Positions 9,109 to 13,731 of a DNA stretch of 13,731 nucleotides are shown piece after piece; position 1 is the first letter of the stretch; each line of letters starts with the position of its first letter. A model generated the notes under the pieces. That model worked only from the letters and a program-made list of their open reading frames with translations, made no database searches and was not told where the DNA came from. The position numbers and the translations under genes are program-made. Source of the stretch: Pelagophyceae sp. CCMP2097 (lineage: Eukaryota > Sar > Pelagophyceae). The stretch covers positions 717,706 to 731,436 of the forward strand of contig MU657167.1 in the NCBI GenBank assembly GCA_026770575.1, in the 5' to 3' direction.

Positions 9109-10729
9109 TTAAATGAGGTCAGCGACGTTCATCGGCATCTCCGCGATCTGCGTGTTGTAAAACTCTTCGATGTCGCGCATGTACTTGACGTCGCCCGTCG
9201 TGAGAAAGTTGATGGCCACGCCCTTGCGCCCGAACCGGCCCGAGCGGCCTATTCGGTGGATGTAGTTCTCGCGGTTCGTCGGCAGGTCGTAGTTGATCAC
9301 CTATACCATCGAGCGTCGGCGAGGGCGCGCGGTATTCGAATGTGGGGTATGGAGCTCTTAAGAGGCGCTCAGTATGAGTAGGAGGTTGTACGATCCCCAG
9401 TTTATTGGAGCGACGGTTGCGAAACCGCCGCAGTAAGTTAAAAGCATCATCATCACCGCGGTGCTCTTTCCAGTGTCGTCTCCCCAGACGTGCGTCCGGT
9501 CCCGGGGCGCGCAAAAAGCCGGACTGACCAGCGAGACCTGCTGCACGTCGATGCCGCGCGCGAGGAGATCCGTCGTGATGAGCACGCGCGACGAGCCCGA
9601 GCGGAACTCGCGCATGATGATGTCGCGCTCCTTCTGGTCCATGTCGCCGTGCATGGCCGAGACGGTGAAGTCCTTGGCCGTCATGCCGTCGGTGAGCCAG
9701 TCGACCTTGCGACGCGTGTTGCAGTAGATGATGGCCTGCGTGATGGTCAGCGTCTCGTACAAGTCGCAGAGCGTGTCGAGCTTCCACTCCTCCTTCTCGA
9801 CGGCGATGTAGAACTGCTTGATGCCCTCGAGCGTGAGCTCGTCCTTCTTGACAAGGATGCGCACGGGGTCCTGCATGAAACGCGACGTGATCTCGAGCAC
9901 TTCGAGCGGCATCGTCGCCGAGAAAAGTGCCACGCGGACCGACTCGGGCAGGAACTTGAACACGTCGTAGATCTGGTCCTTGAAGCCGCGCGAGAGCATC
10001 TCATCAGCCTCGTCGAGCGCAAACACCTTGCAGCTGCCGAGCTGGAGGGCGCGGCGGTTGATCATGTCGTAGACGCGGCCGGGCGTGCCGACGACGACGT
10101 GGACGCCCGACTGGAGCGTGCGGATGTCGTCGCGCACGGCCGTGCCGCCGACGCACGCGTGGATGCGGACAGACATGAAGTCGCCGAGCGCGATCATCAC
10201 CTTGACGATCTGCTGCGCGAGCTCGCGTGTCGGCGCGAGCACGAGCGCCTGGCACTCGGGCAGCTGGTTGTCCACCTGCTGCAGGATGCCGACGGAGAAC
10301 GTGGCCGTCTTGCCCGTGCCGGACCTGGCAAAACGCCGGTCGAGGATTCGGCCACGCGCGCGGTAAGCGGGGGCGCGCCGCCTCCCCCGGCCGGGGCCCG
10401 CATGCGGTGGCGATTTCCCAAAACAGACCCATGCTGTCAGGGCGCGGGGCCGCGCTGCGCCTGCGCGATGATATCCTTGCCCATGAGCATGGGCTTGATG
10501 GCGCGCTGCTGGATCGCCGACGGCTTCTCGAAACCGTAGGCGTAGATGCCGCGGAGCAGCTCCTCGCGGAGCTCCATGTTGTCGAACGTCTCGATGGCCT
10601 CATCCCAGTTCGTCTCCATATCCTCATCCTAGAGGAAGGCGGTCGAGCGGCCGGGTGGGAATCTGGCGCGCGGGAGGAGCTGCGCGGCCGCACCTTGAGG
10701 GCGGGCGGTGCGTTCTCCATCTCAGCCAT
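9109..10729 (-). CDS. eIF4A: Translation initiation factor eIF4A (DEAD-box RNA helicase)
   Basis: Four exons, 10729-10694, 10628-10456, 10324-9529 and 9300-9109, give 398 residues, the usual eIF4A length. All helicase motifs are intact. They are the Q motif with [10 protein letters not shown] (44-53), motif I AQSGTGKT (69-76), PTRELAQQ (101-108), DEAD (174-177), SAT (205-207), [14 protein letters not shown] (319-332) and [13 protein letters not shown] (350-362). It ends with the family-typical [10 protein letters not shown]. eIF4A is the ATP-dependent helicase of eIF4F that unwinds 5' UTRs for ribosome scanning. [16 protein letters not shown] and the length favour eIF4A, although the paralogue eIF4A3 is close. 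The introns are 10693-10629 (65 bp), 10455-10325 (131 bp, GC-AG, splitting the Gln70 codon of motif I) and 9528-9301 (228 bp, gtcagt...atag). The start [12 protein letters not shown] sits alone in exon 1. The gene diverges from the 2Fe-2S gene across 294 bp. Confidence 0.95.
10325..10455 (-). other. GC-AG intron in eIF4A motif I
   Basis: The conserved run AQAQ-SGTGKT requires the exon to end at ...GCGCA (10456) and resume at G-TCC (10324). The intron then reads gcgcgg...ttgccag, with GC instead of GT at the donor. No GT lies between the conserved codons and an in-frame stop at about 10439-10441, so a standard donor cannot rescue the motif. The intron is 131 bp and phase 2. Confidence 0.75.
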
Positions 10730-10965
10730 GTTTGGTGTTCGAGTTTACGGGATTCAAATCGAAGTCTATCGCTCACGACGCGCGACTATGTCATTTTAAC
10801 CGTCTTAAAATCCGTTAAATCGGCGCTGCGCACCGCCGGTGAATCGTTCGACCGTCGTCCCCCGCGCCGCCGCTGAAAAAGGGCGCAGCGCTGCTGGGGT
10901 CGCGCGGAAACCGGCAATCAGATTTCCGCGGAAGGAATTAGCGACAGTGACTTGAATCAGAATTC

Positions 10966-10981
10966 CTACTAGTACTAGTAG
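10966..10981. repeat. 16-bp perfect palindrome upstream of the 2Fe-2S gene
   Basis: The bases ctactagtactagtag equal their own reverse complement. They lie 42 bp before the 2Fe-2S start codon, inside the 294-bp divergent region shared with eIF4A. A shorter palindrome, ttccgcggaa, is at 10924-10933. Either could be a dimeric factor site, but position is the only support. Confidence 0.4.
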
Positions 10982-11023
10982 AAGCAACGGACCCTACCGA
11001 CGCGAAGCGGCAGCCGTACTGCG

Positions 11024-11507
11024 ATGAAGGTGCGCCCTGCCTCCCTCCCGTGGGCACGCCACCACGGCTCCATCGCATGGCACCACGGCTGTCGGAGCGG
11101 CACCATCAGGTCCTCTCGGTGTCAACGTTTGCTCTTATGGCCGTGTCCGCTTTCAGCTTCGCGCCGGCGCCGGGACGACGATATCCAACGGCGCTGGCGG
11201 CGATGACGCCGCTGTCGGCGAACGGCAAGAAGTTGGAGTTTCCCGAGGGGTCGTCGCTGATGGCCGCGTGCACCAAGCTGGGACTCAAGGTCCCGACAAA
11301 CTGCAAGAAGGTCCGTCTACCCTCGCCGCCGACGCACGCCGAGGCGCGCGCCGGGACGTGGACGCGCGTTTCCTACAGGGCGACTGCGGCACGTGCTCTG
11401 TCAAGGTCGGCGGCTCCGTACTCCGCGCGTGCCAGGCAAAGGTGCCGCCGGCGCCCCGCCTCAAGTCCGTCGCGGAGAAGGGGCTCCCCGTCGTGCTCGC
11501 GAGGTAA
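11024..11507 (+). CDS. Plastid-targeted [2Fe-2S] ferredoxin-domain protein
   Basis: Three exons are supported: 11024-11029 (only ATG AAG), 11110-11310 and 11379-11507. The introns 11030-11109 (80 bp) and 11311-11378 (68 bp) are both phase 0, giving 111 residues. Splicing the six-base first exon yields a clean signal peptide, MKVLSVSTFALMAVSAFS, followed by FAPAPGRR, the Phe-containing cleavage motif of bipartite leaders for complex red plastids. The mature part is a beta-grasp ferredoxin domain (KLEFPEGSSLMAACTKLGLK) with PTNC-KKGD-C-GT-C and a fourth Cys in LRACQAKV, at residues 67, 72, 75 and 87. The x4-x2-x11 spacing differs from PetF, where the fourth Cys is about 29 residues on, so this is not the main photosynthetic ferredoxin. 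It should carry electrons or a cluster in the plastid; the partner is unknown. The stop overlaps a donor-like gaggtaagg. Splicing 11504-11567 would instead add TTLRL and end at 11586. Confidence 0.85.
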
Positions 11508-13238
11508 GGCGCCGCGCAAAGAGGCCGCGCGTTTCGATGCCGCGCCGACGCGAACCGCTTTTCTAAGGACAACGCTTCGTCTGTAAGATGCCAGGGCGGC
11601 GTAACAGCGGCATGCTCCCGGGAGGGCCCCAACGTCCGACTGGTCCTCTGAGGCATGCTCGAGGGACCACGTGGCCCCAGCCTGCAAAGGCGAATAATCA
11701 CTGTGGCCGGTGCCCGCGACACTGTACTCTTGGGCGGCAACTCTTCGTGGCTTGCGGCGGCGGGAGGTGGCTGGCAATGCCGTAGCAGACGACCGATGCA
11801 GCGGAACGTTTCTTTAGCGAGAGAAGCTTATTTTCAACGTGACTAAGTCTTGTTCAAGTTGCCAAGTTTCGGACTTCCGAGTCACGTCGAGTCGCGTCGT
11901 GGGTTGCTCAGCACCGTTGCTGGACCCTGCCGAGTCCACACGGCTGTTGAGTGTGACGTATCTGAAGGATGAAGATCGGGGCCGTGCTGACCGCGAGCGT
12001 GCCGGGGGCTTGCCGCCCGCCGCGCTCCCCGTCGACCCCTTTCTTGCAGACTTGGCTTCGAGGTGGCCCTTGGTCGCCCTTCGATGGCTCACCTCGGATG
12101 CGCGGGTCTGCAAGCGAAGCGCTCTCCGGCGAGGACGCGGCACACCGGACCGGCGCGGGCGAGGAGGTCACGGGCGCGCGGTTCCTGGCCGGGCTGCGAC
12201 AGGCGTGGCGCGGCGGTCCCCGGGCCGGTCCCGGGCCGTCGCCCTCGATGGCGCGGATGGCGCGGCGTCGGTCGTGGCGAAGACTCGCACCGACGCGCGC
12301 TCCTGCGCGCCGTCGATCGAGCGACGGCGTCTCGAGTCTTTGAAAGGCGGCGTCCGAATCGAAAAGCGGCGTCCAAAAGGCGGCCCACCGCTGCAGCCGC
12401 GGCCCGGCGCGTCAGTCAGGCTTGCAGCGCCGGTGGCCATCGACGGTGATGCGGCGGCAGCACGCCGTCGACGACTGTGCGACGCGGGACGTGGGAGACG
12501 CAGGACGCGGGACGCGACGCGGGACGTTCTGCGGTCGACGGGATCAACGTCGACGACGGGCGTTCGGCGTGGGCGGACCGCGCCGTTCCAGGGCCGCAAG
12601 GCGTGTACGTCGACAGGGGATCCCCAGTTCTGCGCCGCGTCCTTGGTTGTGTTGGGCCCGCCGCCGCCGACCATTGCCGCGGCGCTGCGAATACGACGCC
12701 CGGTCGTCGTGGTCCCTGGACATCCACGGGGCGCGGTGTTTCGTGGTCCCTGGAGTGCAGTCCGCGCCTCGAGGGGCCGTTTGGGGCCCGGGCGTCGTCC
12801 GCAGCAGGCTCGCTTCCACGCGACAAAAGCGCACCGAAGCCGCTTCGGCATCCCGCCGGTCCCGCGATACGGCACGGTGGACCGGCACGCCTGCGTCACG
12901 GTGCTGGCTGACGACGCAAACTTAACAATCGGTGACCCCGTCGACGCCACGCAGCGTGCGACGCTGGACCGCCAACTGCGCACGGACCTCGAAAGCAGTC
13001 CACGGCGAGGCAGAGCAGGCGCGGCTCTATCGCGCGGCCCGTTCTCGGTGGCATCTTCTCCAGAAGATGCAGTTTTGTAATAAGTCGCCGCTTCGAACAA
13101 GGGCACTTCGCGGCGGCTCCACGGCCCCTCGAACAAGGCCCCTCTTCGATACGAACCATCGTGGCGCCGGACATGGATGTATGATTCTTAGGGCCGCAGT
13201 CGATTTCAAAAGTGCGCTTCGTCCGACCGCGCCGGCGT
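11508..13238. other. Long stretch without a resolved gene
   Basis: This stretch holds several overlapping GC-rich open frames but no gene I can define. The longest plus frame (11839-13080) has no internal ATG, so it cannot be a single-exon gene. Parts of it look coding: 12850-12990 reads FGIPPVPRYGTVDRHACVTV and then ADDANLTIGDPVDATQRATL with G/C-ending codons, and in the next frame 13000-13060 reads GEAEQARLYRAARSRWHLLQ. An ATG at 11969 starts a 124-residue reading (MKIGAVLTASVPGACRPP), with a good acceptor ctttcttgcag ending at 12050. These could be exons of one plus-strand gene, but the junctions are not evident. A minus-strand frame, 13136-12168, is also open. The region 12475-12530 is rich in gacgcggga-type short repeats. 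About 11590-11840 shows nothing. Confidence 0.3.
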
Positions 13239-13731
13239 TTACTCTGATGCGGCGGTCGCGAAGGCGAGCTCGGCGAGGGGCTTGAGCGACGCGCCGCCCA
13301 CGAAGAAGACGCACACCGCCCAGCCGACGACGGCTTGGAAGCGAAGCCGGAGCCTCCGGGCGAGCACGACCGCCAGCGTCGCCTACGCACATGAATAGTT
13401 GCAAAGTGCGGCCAAGAACAAAGTCGTCGAGGCGCCTCACCTCGCCGACATGGATCGCCACGGTGACTTGCGCCAGGATAATTAGGTTGGCGTCCTTGCG
13501 GAAGATGAGGAGCGCGACGTCTCGGACCTGCGCGAGGAACGGCGCCTCCGGGGCGACAATGATGCCGAAGAGGAGCGCCATGAGGAAGAGGAAGACCCCG
13601 GCCGGCTTCTTGTCCGTCATCGGCGCGAGCACTCGATGGTGTTCTTCATCCAGAACCGCCCGCGCCTCCTTCAGAGAGCCGAGCGGCGGGACGAAGGGCC
13701 ACGCGAGGTCCGCCTTCTTGGTCTTGCCCAG
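13239..13731 (-). CDS. Multipass membrane protein, TMEM254/DUF4499-like, 5' partial
   Basis: Two exons are visible: 13731-13441, open at the window edge, and 13382-13239. They are joined across a 58-bp phase-0 intron at 13440-13383 (gtgagg...cgtag), giving 144 residues of C-terminal sequence. Hydrophobic segments are at about 45-60 (GVFLFLMALLFGIIVA), 82-104 (NLIILAQVTVAIHVGEATLA) and 115-130 (VVGWAVCVFFVGGASL). The IHVGE motif at the end of one helix, followed by W..(x)FF.G.ASL in the next, matches my memory of the small eukaryotic membrane proteins TMEM254/DUF4499, whose function is unknown. The upstream part (WPFVPPLGSLKEARAVLDEEHHRVLAP) is cytosolic or lumenal. Without the intron the frame would run on into Arg-rich sequence with no membrane character, so the splice is well supported. 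The true start lies beyond the window. Confidence 0.65.

Noticed and set aside
9301..9528. Open reading through eIF4A intron 3 giving an alternative C-terminus
   Set aside because: The conserved [21 protein letters not shown] reading is restored only by splicing, and the read-through lacks the arginine-finger motif.
12168..13136. A 322-codon minus-strand open frame
   Set aside because: It has no recognisable motif and Arg/Pro/Thr-rich low-quality composition. The opposite strand has more protein-like segments in the same interval.
1..13731. Searched by eye for CRISPR arrays, tRNA/rRNA genes, transposon ends, operons and phage or toxin genes
   Set aside because: None seen. The repeats present are coding WD40 or heptad units and one intronic 11-mer array, and the gene structure is eukaryotic.

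Overview
This is a GC-rich eukaryotic nuclear window. Genes sit on both strands and are split by short spliceosomal introns, mostly 43-142 bp. Two proteins begin with a signal peptide followed by an Arg/Ser-rich stretch. In one of them the junction reads AFSFAPAPG, which resembles the ASAFAP-type bipartite plastid leader of algae with complex red plastids. Together with base composition and intron size this suggests a photosynthetic stramenopile, possibly a pelagophyte such as Aureococcus. That placement is inference; no rRNA or organelle marker is present.

Layout, left to right. At 1-725 (-) is a WD40-repeat protein that runs off the window and carries a 1-bp frame break in one repeat. It diverges from 977-2296 (+), an arginine/tryptophan-rich SFI1-like helical-repeat protein ending in a transmembrane segment; the frame between about 1370 and 1560 is unresolved. 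Convergent with that is 2422-3777 (-), a START-domain protein with a perfect heptad-repeat tail. Next is 4047-4982 (-), an unrecognised protein with a probable plastid leader, in four exons. A 643-bp gap separates it from casein kinase 1 at 5626-7729 (+), eight exons. A weakly supported minus-strand ORF lies at 7908-8390. Translation initiation factor eIF4A is at 9109-10729 (-), four exons, one intron with a GC-AG boundary. It diverges from a small plastid-targeted [2Fe-2S] protein at 11024-11507 (+), whose first coding exon is only six bases. About 1.7 kb follow with no gene I can resolve. The window ends in a multipass membrane protein resembling TMEM254/DUF4499 at 13239-13731 (-), open at its 5' end.

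The genes do not form a pathway or operon. They look like ordinary tightly packed algal genes: translation (eIF4A), signalling (CK1), lipid binding (START), plastid redox (2Fe-2S) and several scaffold or unknown proteins. Exon boundaries were placed by eye from GT/GC...AG signals, reading-frame continuity and conserved protein motifs. Those in CK1, eIF4A and the 2Fe-2S core are the most secure. I found no CRISPR array, transposon, tRNA, rRNA or defence system.
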